Below, piece by piece: positions 42,601 to 51,638 of a stretch of 64,000 bases of DNA. Within the stretch, counting starts at the first letter, position 1. Every line of letters begins with the position of its first letter. Source of the stretch: BQWY01 sp046351095. GTDB taxonomy: Bacteria > Nitrospirota > Nitrospiria > Nitrospirales > Nitrospiraceae. The translations under genes and the position numbers were made by a program. The DNA lies in assembly GCA_046351095.1 (NCBI GenBank), contig JAXLZC010000001.1:2418001-2482000 (forward strand). Direction: 5' to 3'. Under the pieces are notes generated by a model, which saw nothing but the letters and a program-made list of their open reading frames with translations, was not told the DNA's origin and ran no database searches.

Positions 42601-43280
42601 GACGAGGCTCCCGAGGCCGGTTGGTGTAAGGCGTCGTGGTCTTCGGGGGACATGGGCGTGAGCGGCGCACCGAGGCCGCAGGCGCACAACTCTCGGCGGA
42701 CGAACAGGCGCGCACGGTGCAAGCGCGACTTCACAGCGCGCTCCTGCAGATGCAGAATGGCGCCCACTTCCTTCGCGCTGAGTCCTTCCATGTCCCGCAG
42801 CACCAACACTTTGCGATAGTGAGGCGGCAATTGCACGATGGCGCGATTCAGCGCTTCGCGCAGTTCCTTGTTCTCCAGCGCCTCTTGCGGCGAGAGACCT
42901 TCCACCGGAATTTGCAGCCGCAGGTCGCCTTCTACGGTCGGAATGAACGAGTCGAGCGAGAGACTCTGCGCCGGTTCGCCTTTGCGTCGTCGGCGCATGC
43001 GCGTGCAGGCGTGCGAGGCGATGGTGTAGAGCCAGGTGGAGACTTGCGCGTCGCCGCGAAAGCGCGCCATGGCGCGATAGGCGCTGAGAAACGTTTCTTG
43101 AACGAGGTCTTTGGCGATTTCCGATTCGCCGCAGAGGCGATGGGCGAAGCGGTACATGCGGTCGACGTGGTCGCGATAGAGTTGTTCGAATTCGACGGCA
43201 TGGCCGTTACGTGACGACGGCGCCGCCGCGGGGCGACGTGTGGAGCGAGGCGGACGTGTCGGGATCGCCGTCGGGGCCAT
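42597..43280 (-). CDS. ECF-type sigma-70 factor
   Basis: 227 residues. Region 2 (EFEQLYRDHVDRMYRFAHRLCGESEIAKDLVQETFLSAYRAM), with a long spacer, and region 4 (LRDMEGLSAKEVGAILHLQERAVKSRLHRARLFVR) are clear; the N-terminus is Pro/Arg-rich and the C-terminus carries about 30 extra residues. It directs RNA polymerase to a stress regulon. It is cotranscribed with its zinc-finger anti-sigma factor. Its regulon cannot be read here; the surrounding envelope genes are candidates. Confidence 0.93.
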   Translation of the reverse strand: MAPTAIPTRPPRSTRRPAAAPSSRNGHAVEFEQLYRDHVDRMYRFAHRLCGESEIAKDLVQETFLSAYRAMARFRGDAQVSTWLYTIASHACTRMRRRRKGEPAQSLSLDSFIPTVEGDLRLQIPVEGLSPQEALENKELREALNRAIVQLPPHYRKVLVLRDMEGLSAKEVGAILHLQERAVKSRLHRARLFVRRELCACGLGAPLTPMSPEDHDALHQPASGASS

Positions 43281-43383
43281 GAGGACTGCGAGTCTACGGA
43301 GGCCCGTCGAACCGTGTCAAGGCGAGCGGCGCGCGCAACGTGAGGTACGCGAAGAACTCTCGCGCGTGTGCAACCGAGGTCGA

Positions 43384-44532
43384 TCAGTTGAGTTTGCGGA
43401 TCTCGCGCAACGTGCCGCTGCCGTCGAGTTCGATCACGATCGGCGTACCGTCTTTGGCCATGCCGAGCGATCCGGCGGCCTGCGCCGTCGAAAACGATTG
43501 GATGCCGGACGGTGTCCACATGGACAGCGACTGTTTATCCGACCGGTCGTATGACGCTTTCCCCGACAGGAGCCGCTTAGTCGGTGCGCCGCTGCCGCCG
43601 GGCGTCAGATCCATCACCGCGGTGGTTTCGTGGATCCAGAGCGTGAGCCCGTCGCCCACTTTCACGAGGCAGCGATCTTTGGCCGTGCAGAGGCCGGTTT
43701 TACCCGTGATGGGTAAGACGCCGAGCGGCGTCTGCACGTGGATGTAGCCGTTCTTGATTTTGCTGACGGTCCCGATCGCGTGTAATTCGAGCGAACCGGG
43801 TTGTGCCGGCAACTGACTGACTTGGAGATCCAACTGGAGATCGTGCAGGCCCGCGACCGTTTGATTCGGGCCGAGTTCGAGTGTCACCGAGCGATTCGCC
43901 GGCGCGGCTGCAAGCTTCGGTGCGATTTTGTCGATCGCAAACGACTGCTCGCCGTCGGGCGTCCAGAGCGTGAGCGGCGCCTGCAGGGCGCGGTCCGTCG
44001 GCATCGTCCCGAACCAATAGCGTTGCTCGCGCGCGCCTGCGCCGTGCGGTGTGATCGTCACGACGCCCTGCGCGCCGTGTACGTCGATGGTGATCGTCGG
44101 GTTGCCTTTGAGATCGCGTAGGCACGTCTTACACGAGAGCGTCACGAGTCCGATTTGTGTGCGAAGGAAAATCAGCCCCGGGTTCATGCGCCAGATGTGG
44201 CCGGTGATATGTGCGCGCGGCGTGACGCTGGGCGCTGCGGCCGGTGCGGGCGTCGGTGTCACTGTCGGTGTCGAGAGCGTAGGTGCAGCCGGTGCCGTGG
44301 TTGTGTCGGCAGTCGTTGGTTCCGGCGCGGCGGCTGGTTCTTCTGCGGGAGCGGTCGCGTCAGATTGATCGGGCGTGCCGCTGTCCGGTTCTGCCGCAGC
44401 GGGCGGTTCGGCCGTCGGTTCAGCGGCGCGTGCGCCGGAGGCGATGAGCAACAGTCCGCAGACGAAGACCGTACGGAATGTCCATGAGGATTTGGAGGAC
44501 CCGATGGATGGACGAATGAAATCAGCAGTCAC
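43384..44532 (-). CDS. Secreted hypothetical protein with Ala/Pro/Thr-rich linker
   Basis: 382 residues from GTG 44532, chosen because GAGGG lies 6 bases upstream. Signal peptide near residues 10-35 (FVCGLLLIASGARA), then an Ala/Pro/Thr/Glu-rich low-complexity stretch of about 80 residues, followed by a beta-rich body. Two related segments recur: HITGHIWRMNPGLIFLRTQIGLVTLSCKTCLRD and GTVSKIKNGYIHVQTPLGVLPITGKTGLCTAKDRC, each a GxV...LGxxxL...C..C pattern, suggesting an internal duplication of an SH3/OB-like unit. Envelope protein; function unknown. Confidence 0.7.
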   Translation of the reverse strand: MTADFIRPSIGSSKSSWTFRTVFVCGLLLIASGARAAEPTAEPPAAAEPDSGTPDQSDATAPAEEPAAAPEPTTADTTTAPAAPTLSTPTVTPTPAPAAAPSVTPRAHITGHIWRMNPGLIFLRTQIGLVTLSCKTCLRDLKGNPTITIDVHGAQGVVTITPHGAGAREQRYWFGTMPTDRALQAPLTLWTPDGEQSFAIDKIAPKLAAAPANRSVTLELGPNQTVAGLHDLQLDLQVSQLPAQPGSLELHAIGTVSKIKNGYIHVQTPLGVLPITGKTGLCTAKDRCLVKVGDGLTLWIHETTAVMDLTPGGSGAPTKRLLSGKASYDRSDKQSLSMWTPSGIQSFSTAQAAGSLGMAKDGTPIVIELDGSGTLREIRKLN

Positions 44533-44622
44533 GCGTAGCCCTCGCAAGCTGGTCGAGATGACACCACGACGCACTCATTGGCGATAACACGCAGGTGGAG
44601 GGCTGTCAAGAAAAACGGCCGC

Positions 44623-45051
44623 TTACTCAGGCGAGAGCGGATGCAGCGTGACGAGCACGCGCGTTTGCGCGAGCGAGGCGCGCGAGGGAAACACGTAGGC
44701 GCGCACCACCATCGCGTCGTCGGCGTTGCCGACCAGCCGACAGATTTCGAAAGGCTGCCACAGGTTGTGTTCGCTGCGATCCGAGAGCGTCTGATGCGCG
44801 TCGTCGCACACGGCGTGCACCGTCGCCGGGAGGTCGCGATACTCCGCGGGCGCGGTATCGTCGAGACTGTAGGGTTCGGCGGATTGCAAGCGACGCAGCC
44901 GCTCGAGATAGCCGTTCGCATGCGAGTTCCGCTGCAAGATCGTTTTGGTGCCGGACAGCAGCACCAGCAAGCCGAGGTCTTCGTCCTGCTGTGGCGAACG
45001 GGTGACGGCCGTGGGGCCGTGCGACAGGTTCGGTTCGGGTGCAAGGTTCAT
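44623..45051 (-). CDS. Conserved hypothetical protein
   Basis: 142 residues from ATG 45051 (start uncertain; no ribosome site). Mostly alpha+beta: LGLLVLLSGTKTILQRNSHANGYLERLRRLQ, then LWQPFEICRLVGNADDAMVVRAYVFPSRA and a final VLVTLHPL strand. No signal peptide or membrane segment. No family recognised. It precedes the secreted protein gene on the same strand by about 90 bases and may share its transcript. Confidence 0.55.
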   Translation of the reverse strand: MNLAPEPNLSHGPTAVTRSPQQDEDLGLLVLLSGTKTILQRNSHANGYLERLRRLQSAEPYSLDDTAPAEYRDLPATVHAVCDDAHQTLSDRSEHNLWQPFEICRLVGNADDAMVVRAYVFPSRASLAQTRVLVTLHPLSPE

Positions 45052-45424
45052 GGGGCAACTCGCAAGGGTCGAAGCCATGCATCGTCGTCGTGCCGGATCC
45101 GTTCGGGAATCCGTGACGGCGTCGCGCAGTGGCGGCGTTGTAACACAGGTCGCTCGACGCACCACAGTCTCGTTTGGACGACAGGGATGTTCTTGAGCCC
45201 CTCTTTACTGGGATGAAACAGCAAGAATCAGACCATCGAGGACGGAGTGCGGATCGTCAGGAAAGATAGGAAATTGGTGCGTGCGCGCGAGTGTGAACGC
45301 GGTGTAGATGAAGGCGTGAGCCTTCAACGCAGTCACCGACCGTATCTTTTTTGTCGCAGAATGTATCGAGGCGATACAGTGCGAGACGATGTCGGCTTGA
45401 AAAAATGCGGCGCGCCCGAAAAAA
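45052..45424. other. Intergenic region, no gene supported
   Basis: 373 bases between der and the conserved hypothetical, both on the minus strand. An open frame crosses the region but encodes nothing family-like and runs into der in another frame. The part near der is AT-rich. Confidence 0.5.
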
Positions 45425-45437
45425 TTATTTTTTTCGG
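45416..45437 (-). terminator. AT-rich palindrome at the end of der
   Basis: CCGAAAAAA, three bases, then TTTTTTTCGG: an inverted repeat that overlaps the TAA stop of der and gives an A-tract/T-tract terminator structure readable in both directions. Confidence 0.65.
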
Positions 45438-46798
45438 ACGAGAATGCGGATGGGTGTGCCGGAGAGAGGAAATTGCTCACGCATGCGGTTTTCGATGAAG
45501 CGGAGGTAGGCGGGCGTGATGCTTTGCGGTTGGCCGACAAACAACGCAAACACCGGCGGCTTCGTGGCGACCTGCGTCATGAAGCCTGCGCGGGTCGTCT
45601 TAGAAATCTTCCCCTTTTTGACGGGCAGGGGGTGGGTTTCCATGAGGGTTTGGAAAAATTGATTCAGCGGGCCGGTCGCGATGCGGTTGCTGAACGCGGC
45701 CATGGTCTCGTCGATCAACGGAAAGAGGCTGCGTAGCGACGGCGGCCGTTGCGCCGAGGCGTAGATGATCGGCGCCCAATTCAAAAACGCGAAGCGCCGC
45801 TGTAGGTCGCTTTCATAGGCCTGACGCGCGCCGGTGTCGTGCTCGCGCAGGTCCCACTTATTCACCATGAGGATACAGGCGCGGCCTTGGCGAAGGATCA
45901 AGCCGGCGATTTTGGTGTCCTGTTCCGTGATCCCTTCCACCGCATCGAACAGAAGCACCGCGAGATCGGAGCGTCCCAGTGCGCGGAGCGACCGCGCAAT
46001 GCTGAACCCTTCGATGCCCCGCTCGATGCGCCCGCGTCGGCGAATGCCCGCCGTGTCGGTGAACAAATAGGGTTTGCCGTCGATGGTGGCGAGCGAGTCG
46101 ATCGCGTCGCGTGTGGTGCCGGGGATGTCGCTCACGACCATCCGCTCTTGGCCGAGTACCGCGTTGACGAGCGTCGACTTGCCGACGTTCGGGCGACCGA
46201 CCACCGCGATACGCGGCACGTTGCTGAGGCCGTCTTCCGCGGGCGCCTCCGGCAAGTTCGGATAGACGGCTTCCAAGAGGTCGTCCACACCGATGCCATG
46301 TTCGGCTGAAATCCCGAACAGTGGGTCGAGCCCCAGCCGATAAAAGTCCGCCACAAGCGGATCGGATTTGGGTGTGTCGATTTTGTTGACGGCGTATACG
46401 ACCGGCTTGTTGATGCCGCGCAGGAGTTTTACGACGGCTTCGTCTGGTGCGGTCAGGCCGGTGCGCCCGTCCATCACAAAGATCAAGACGTCGGCTTCGG
46501 CGATGGCCAGCTGCGTTTGATGACGAATGAGCGAGAGCATGCCCTCTTTGGCCGAGGGATCGAGCCCGCCCGTGTCGACCAAACGAAACGGCCGACCGCG
46601 GAACGAGGCGTCGGCGTAGTTGCGGTCGCGCGTGACACCCGGCACGTCGTCCACGATTGCGGAGCGATGGCCGAGGATCCGATTGAACAGCGTGGATTTG
46701 CCGACGTTCGGACGACCGACGATGGCCACGAGCGGCCCACCGCCGCCGGGCGGCAGTAGGAGCGACGATTGTGCGGATGCGGGGCGCGATTTCTTCAC
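45425..46798 (-). CDS. der: Ribosome-associated GTPase Der (EngA)
   Basis: 457 residues from GTG 46798, typical length for Der. It acts in 50S ribosome assembly. Two GTPase domains in tandem: G1 IVGRPNVGKSTLFNRILG with PGVTRDRNYAD and NKID in the first, and G1 VVGRPNVGKSTLVNAVLG with IPGTTRDAIDS and NKWD in the second, followed by the KH-like C-terminal domain. The frame runs on upstream to 47068 but only the 46798 start matches family length. The gene is divergent from the HAD gene. Confidence 0.95.
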   Translation of the reverse strand: MKKSRPASAQSSLLLPPGGGGPLVAIVGRPNVGKSTLFNRILGHRSAIVDDVPGVTRDRNYADASFRGRPFRLVDTGGLDPSAKEGMLSLIRHQTQLAIAEADVLIFVMDGRTGLTAPDEAVVKLLRGINKPVVYAVNKIDTPKSDPLVADFYRLGLDPLFGISAEHGIGVDDLLEAVYPNLPEAPAEDGLSNVPRIAVVGRPNVGKSTLVNAVLGQERMVVSDIPGTTRDAIDSLATIDGKPYLFTDTAGIRRRGRIERGIEGFSIARSLRALGRSDLAVLLFDAVEGITEQDTKIAGLILRQGRACILMVNKWDLREHDTGARQAYESDLQRRFAFLNWAPIIYASAQRPPSLRSLFPLIDETMAAFSNRIATGPLNQFFQTLMETHPLPVKKGKISKTTRAGFMTQVATKPPVFALFVGQPQSITPAYLRFIENRMREQFPLSGTPIRILVRKK

Positions 46799-46903
46799 GG
46801 CGGCGACCCTAACACGGCCCTTTTGCGAAACACAACGCACAGGATACGTCTCCTCGCACGCGACAGGAGACGAGAGTGTCTCGTCTCGCTGCGTCCCCTC
46901 GGC

Positions 46904-46909
46904 TATACT
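46904..46909 (+). promoter_or_regulatory. Candidate -10 box directly before the HAD start
   Basis: TATACT lies 6 bases before the ATG at 46916, so transcription from it would give a leaderless or near-leaderless mRNA. The -35 region (about TCGTCT) is poor. It parallels the layout at 6800/6815. Confidence 0.35.
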
Positions 46910-46915
46910 CCAGCC

Positions 46916-47599
46916 ATGATGCACGACACCTCGCGACAGCCTCGCCACGACATTCTCTGGGACCGGATCGACGACGTGTTGCTCGACATGGACGGCACGT
47001 TGCTGGATCGCAATTTCGACAATGTGCTCTTCGAAGAAGAATTGCCGCGTCGCTATGCGGCCATGCATGGGTTGTCGTTCGAGACGGCGCGGACGACGCT
47101 CATGACGATGTATCGATCCGTGGAGGGCGAACTGGCCTGGACCGACTTGGACTATTGGACGGAGCGTGTGGGGATCGATGTCGTAGCGTTACACAAGGAG
47201 CTCGACGGACTGATCGGGTTTTTACCCGATGCGGAGACGTTTCTCGCCGCGCTGCAGCGACGCGGGAAGCGCTTGACGATCGTGACGAACGCCCATGCCG
47301 CTGGTGTGGCGGTGAAGTGCGCGAAGACGGGTTTGGACAAACACGTCGATCGGATCGTCGATGCGTTTCAGGTGGGCGCGTTGAAAATGCGAGCGGACTA
47401 TTGGCCGCGTTGTCGGCGGTTGGTCGGGTTCGATCCAGCGCGGTCGCTCTATATAGATGACGATGAAGGGTGCTTGGCGGCGGCACAGGCGTTCGGCGTC
47501 GCGCAGGTCGTCCACCGCGCCAAGTCGAGTTCGCAACTCCCGCCCGAATGGTCGTCGCGGTTTCCGTCGATCGCCTCGTTCGAGGCGTTGGGCGCCTGA
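46916..47599 (+). CDS. yrfG: HAD-family nucleotidase, YrfG-like
   Basis: 227 residues from ATG 46916. HAD motif I VLLDMDGTLLDRNFDNVLFEEELPRRYA matches the GMP/IMP nucleotidase YrfG pattern, followed by VEGELAWTDLDYW, motif II TIVTNAHAAGVAVK and motif IV LYIDDDEGCLAAAQAFG. It would release phosphate from purine nucleoside monophosphates in the cytosol. Family assignment is by resemblance and the exact substrate is not proven. The end of a methyltransferase gene faces it. Confidence 0.8.
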   Translation: MMHDTSRQPRHDILWDRIDDVLLDMDGTLLDRNFDNVLFEEELPRRYAAMHGLSFETARTTLMTMYRSVEGELAWTDLDYWTERVGIDVVALHKELDGLIGFLPDAETFLAALQRRGKRLTIVTNAHAAGVAVKCAKTGLDKHVDRIVDAFQVGALKMRADYWPRCRRLVGFDPARSLYIDDDEGCLAAAQAFGVAQVVHRAKSSSQLPPEWSSRFPSIASFEALGA

Positions 47600-47632
47600 A
47601 CTATGTGAATGTTCGGGTGCGTACGCAGGACG

Positions 47633-48256
47633 CTACGGCGTCGCTGTGCCGCGATACATTTCGCCGCCGATCCGCGGAAGGCCCGCCAACACAAATCGAT
47701 CCAACCTCGTGAGCTGCAGTCCTGCCTCCAACACCAGTTTGTCGATCCGCCGATTCAGATTGCAGCCGCAGGCCACGATCTGTTGAAGCGGATTCAGCCG
47801 ATCCTGCCAGGCGGCGATCCGCGCATCGTCGCTTCGTCCATGTTCGGTGAACAGAAAAAGCCCGTTCGGCTTCAGCACGCGCTGGACTTCACGGAGTGCA
47901 GCCACCGCATCGGGAATCGTGCAGAGTGTCCAGGTGCTGACGACGCAATCGAAGCGTCCCGCGTCGAACGGCAGGCGTTCGGCGCTCTGATGGACGATGT
48001 CCACAGGGAAGGGCGCGGCACGGATGCGCGCCGCCACACGATCCGGCAAGATACGCGCGGGATCGACGGTCACGAGTCGTGCGATCGTCTGCGGGATCGC
48101 CGGATAATGCGGCAAGTTCAGGCCGGTGCCGAATCCCAATTCCAACACCTCGCCGTGGGCGCGAGCCAGCACCAGGCGGCGTTCCTCCTGAAAGACGGGC
48201 CGCTGCATGGCCCAGTCCATCACGCGCGGAAAGATGTGCTGCGCGTAGACACTCAT
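47633..48256 (-). CDS. Class I SAM-dependent methyltransferase
   Basis: 207 residues. Motif I is VLELGFGTGLNLPHYPA, with VDPAR as motif II, DCVVSTWTLCTIPDAVAALREVQRVLKPNGLFLFTEHG as motifs III-V; it resembles the small methyltransferases of the UbiE/phosphatidylethanolamine-methyltransferase type. Substrate unknown. It faces the YrfG-like gene (34 bases between stops), and about 180 bases of divergent promoter region separate it from leuS. Confidence 0.88.
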   Translation of the reverse strand: MSVYAQHIFPRVMDWAMQRPVFQEERRLVLARAHGEVLELGFGTGLNLPHYPAIPQTIARLVTVDPARILPDRVAARIRAAPFPVDIVHQSAERLPFDAGRFDCVVSTWTLCTIPDAVAALREVQRVLKPNGLFLFTEHGRSDDARIAAWQDRLNPLQQIVACGCNLNRRIDKLVLEAGLQLTRLDRFVLAGLPRIGGEMYRGTATP

Positions 48257-48438
48257 CGGCGTCGAGTCCGCTCCATTATAGAAGCACCGTCTGGATGCCC
48301 GGCGAGGCGGCAGTATATCGCAGCGCCGTGGAGCGAGGCATCGTCATCCCGGCTCGCTTGAGGGGGCCTGGTGGCTATGCTAAGTTTTCCCGTTTTGCCG
48401 ATACGTAGCACAGCCTTCACCGGAAGATCCTCGACATT

Positions 48439-50880
48439 ATGAGCCGACCGTACGACGTTCAAGCGATTGAAGCCAAGTGGCAGGCCTACTGGGAGACCGC
48501 GAAGCCCTTTGCGGCGAGCGACGATCCGTCGAAGCCCAAGTATTACTGCCTCGATATGTTTCCCTATCCGTCCGGCGCGGGCCTACACGTCGGCCACTTG
48601 GAAGGGTACACGGCCACCGATATCGTCTCGCGCTACAAACGGATGCGCGGGTTCAACGTGCTGCACCCGATGGGATGGGACGCGTTCGGTTTGCCTGCGG
48701 AACAGTATGCGGTGAAGACCGGCGTCCATCCGGCCATTACGACCGCGCAAAATATCGCGACGTTCAAACGGCAGATGAAACGTGTGGGTCTGTCGTACGA
48801 CTGGTCGCGTGAGCTGAGTACGACGGATCCCGACTATTACCGCTGGACGCAGTGGATTTTTCTCCAATTGTATAAACGCGGGTTGGCGTACGTCGCCGAA
48901 GTGCCGGTGAACTGGTGTCCGGCCTTGGGCACCGTGCTCGCGAACGAAGAGGTGATCGACGGCAAAAGCGAAGTCGGCGGCTTCGAGGTCATCCGCAAGC
49001 CGATGCGGCAGTGGATGCTCAAGATCACGGCCTATGCCGACCGTTTGCTGGAAGACCTGTCGTTGGTCGAGTGGCCGGCCTCGACCCTGGAGATGCAGAA
49101 AAATTGGATCGGTCGGTCCATCGGCGCCGAGGTCGACTTTGATTTGGCAGGTGTGAACGGGCGGCTGCGTATTTTCACCACACGGCCGGATACGCTCTTC
49201 GGCGCAACCTATATGGTATTGGCGCCGGAGCATCCATTGGTCGAGGTCGTGACGACGGCGGATCGCCGCGCGGAAGTGACGACCTATCGCGAGGCGGCGG
49301 CGCGGAAGAGCGACCTGCAGCGAGCCGAGTTGGAGAAAGACAAAACGGGCGTCTTTACCGGCGGCTTCGCGATCAATCCGGTCAACGGCGAGCGGTTGCC
49401 GATCTGGATCGCCGACTATGTGTTGATGAGTTACGGCACCGGCGCGATCATGGCCGTGCCCGCGCACGACGAACGCGACTGGGCCTTCGCGAAAACGTTT
49501 TCCTTGCCGATCCGCGAAGTGATTACGGGCGGCGATGTGCAGCAGGCCGCGTTTACGGATACGGATCGCGGCACGGTGGTGAATTCGACCGCGCCCGACG
49601 GCAGCGTCTCCATCGACGGATTAAAACCGTCCGACGCGATTCCTCGCATCACCGCGTGGCTCGAACAACGCGGCAAGGGCAAAAAGACGATCAATTGCAA
49701 ACTGCGCGATTGGCTCTTTGCGCGCCAACGCTACTGGGGCGAACCGTTCCCAATCGTGTGGACGGACGGCGAGCATCGTCCCTTGCCCGAAGAGCAGCTG
49801 CCGCTGACGTTGCCACCGACCGACAATTTTAAACCGTCCGGGACGGGAGAAAGTCCGCTCGGGAATCTCACGGAGTGGTTGGATACAGTCGATGGGACAT
49901 CCGGAAAGCCCGCGCGCCGCGAGACAAACACGATGCCGCAGTGGGCCGGCTCCTGTTGGTATTTTTTGCGCTTCATCGATCCCCAAAATTCGCAGCAGCT
50001 CGTCGACCCCGCCAAGGAACGCTACTGGATGCCGGTGGACCTTTACATAGGCGGCAGCGAACATGCCGTGTTGCACCTGCTGTATTCGCGCTTTTGGCAC
50101 AAGGTCTTGTTCGATATCGGCGTCGTCAGTACGCCCGAGCCGTTTAAGAAACTCGTGCACCAGGGCATCGTGCTCGGCGAGGACAATCAGAAGATGTCCA
50201 AGTCGCGCGGCAACGTCGTGAATCCGGACGACATGATCGAACGGTTCGGCGCGGATGCGGTGCGCCTGTACGAAATGTTCATGGGGCCGCTCGAGGCGAT
50301 GAAGCCGTGGAGCACGCGCGGCGTCGAAGGGGTGACGCGATTTTTGGATCGCGCCTGGCGTATGACGATCGACGAAGATGGGCGCGTGAGTCCGGCGGTG
50401 GTGTCTTCGGCGCCGACGATCGAGGTGCAACGCGTGTTGCACCAGACCATCAAAAAGGTGACGGACGATATCGAGGCGCTGCGCTTCAACACCGCCATCT
50501 CGCAGATGATGGTGTTCGTCAACGAGCTGACGAAACTCGAACAGCGGCCGCGCGCCGCGTTGGAGTCGTTCGTGCGCCTGCTCGCCCCGTTTGCGCCGCA
50601 TCTCGCCGAGGAGTTGTGGGAGAAGTTGGGCGGCGCGCCGAGCGTGGGGCAGCAGCCCTGGCCGACGTTCGATCCGACGTTGATCGTCAGCGACCGCATC
50701 GAGATTCCGCTGCAGATCAACGGCAAGTTGCGCGGCAAGATCGACGTGGCGGCCGACGCATCGCGCGAGGATATCTTGGCGGCGGCGCGGGCGGACGTAA
50801 AGGTGGCCGAGGCGTTACAGGGTAAAGAGCCGAAGAAGGTCATCTACGTCGAGAAGAAGTTGGTGAATTTCGTCGTGTGA
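48439..50880 (+). CDS. leuS: Leucyl-tRNA synthetase
   Basis: 813 residues. Class Ia enzyme charging tRNA-Leu. HIGH-type motif in YPSGAGLHVGHLEGYTATDI near the N-terminus, the CP1 editing domain (TTRPDTLFGATYMVLAPEHPLV; VPAHDERDWAFA), and the KMSKS motif in NQKMSKSRGNVVNPDD. The C-terminal anticodon and tail domains end in EPKKVIYVEKKLVNFVV. It heads the leuS-lptE-holA cluster seen in many Gram-negatives. Confidence 0.97.
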   Translation: MSRPYDVQAIEAKWQAYWETAKPFAASDDPSKPKYYCLDMFPYPSGAGLHVGHLEGYTATDIVSRYKRMRGFNVLHPMGWDAFGLPAEQYAVKTGVHPAITTAQNIATFKRQMKRVGLSYDWSRELSTTDPDYYRWTQWIFLQLYKRGLAYVAEVPVNWCPALGTVLANEEVIDGKSEVGGFEVIRKPMRQWMLKITAYADRLLEDLSLVEWPASTLEMQKNWIGRSIGAEVDFDLAGVNGRLRIFTTRPDTLFGATYMVLAPEHPLVEVVTTADRRAEVTTYREAAARKSDLQRAELEKDKTGVFTGGFAINPVNGERLPIWIADYVLMSYGTGAIMAVPAHDERDWAFAKTFSLPIREVITGGDVQQAAFTDTDRGTVVNSTAPDGSVSIDGLKPSDAIPRITAWLEQRGKGKKTINCKLRDWLFARQRYWGEPFPIVWTDGEHRPLPEEQLPLTLPPTDNFKPSGTGESPLGNLTEWLDTVDGTSGKPARRETNTMPQWAGSCWYFLRFIDPQNSQQLVDPAKERYWMPVDLYIGGSEHAVLHLLYSRFWHKVLFDIGVVSTPEPFKKLVHQGIVLGEDNQKMSKSRGNVVNPDDMIERFGADAVRLYEMFMGPLEAMKPWSTRGVEGVTRFLDRAWRMTIDEDGRVSPAVVSSAPTIEVQRVLHQTIKKVTDDIEALRFNTAISQMMVFVNELTKLEQRPRAALESFVRLLAPFAPHLAEELWEKLGGAPSVGQQPWPTFDPTLIVSDRIEIPLQINGKLRGKIDVAADASREDILAAARADVKVAEALQGKEPKKVIYVEKKLVNFVV

Positions 50881-50938
50881 CGTCGTGCCGAGTGCGGCGT
50901 GCTGCCTGCGGACCTGTACCTAGGAAAAAATCGTCGCG

Positions 50939-51607
50939 ATGCCTGGTCGAAGCGTTATAGGCTCAGCACTCAGCACCCCGCATGTGGGGCTGGCACGCGC
51001 CGGCGCGTTGGTGTTGGCGCTGATACTCACGGCCGGGTGCGGGTATCAGTTCGGCGTGGAAGGTCCTGGCCCGACCATCGGCGGATCGGTTGCGCCGCAG
51101 CCGGTGGGACCGCCGAAGCGCGTCAGCCTCGTCAATCTCCTGAACAATACGCCGGAGCCGAACCTCGAGGTGAAGTTTTCCAACTACCTGCGTCGCGAAT
51201 TCGGGTCGGCCAGCGGTGCCGAAGTTGTAAATAGTAACGAAGCTGCCGACTACGTCGTGAAGGGCACCATCATTTCGTTGCTCGTGCCCACCCTGAGTTT
51301 TTCGCAATTCCAGACGTTGGAAAGTCGCGTCGAAGCCATGGTGATGGTGCAGGCGGAGGACGTGCGCACGAAGAAGATCGTCTGGGCGCAAACGTCCAAA
51401 GGATCGTCGGAATTTTTTGTGACGAACGACCTGCAGTTCAATCGTGTGTTGCAGACGCGCGCGCTCGAGCAGGCGGGCCGCTTTATTGCGAACGATTTGG
51501 CCTCGCGCTTTTCGCTGTACCTCGAAGAAGTGCGCGCGGGGAAGACGCCGGCGGTTAATTTACCCGCGGGCCAAGTGGTCCCGATGGTGCCCGGCGTGCG
51601 GCGATGA
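50939..51607 (+). CDS. lptE: LPS-assembly lipoprotein LptE
   Basis: 222 residues. An N-terminal hydrophobic stretch ends in the lipobox LTAGCGYQF, the classic LptE start, followed by VSLVNLLNNTPEPNLEVKFSNYLRREFGS and YVVKGTIISLLVPTLSFSQFQTLESRVEAMVMVQ. LptE plugs the LptD barrel that inserts LPS into the outer membrane. Position between leuS and holA is the conserved one. The C-terminal Pro/Val-rich tail is longer than usual. Confidence 0.9.
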   Translation: MPGRSVIGSALSTPHVGLARAGALVLALILTAGCGYQFGVEGPGPTIGGSVAPQPVGPPKRVSLVNLLNNTPEPNLEVKFSNYLRREFGSASGAEVVNSNEAADYVVKGTIISLLVPTLSFSQFQTLESRVEAMVMVQAEDVRTKKIVWAQTSKGSSEFFVTNDLQFNRVLQTRALEQAGRFIANDLASRFSLYLEEVRAGKTPAVNLPAGQVVPMVPGVRR

Positions 51608-51638
51608 CCCTATCGATCCGAGTGAGCCCCTCACGACC

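Noticed and set aside
45205..45549. 114-codon minus-strand ORF next to der
   Set aside because: Overlaps the end of der in another frame, has no family-like pattern and ends in intergenic sequence.
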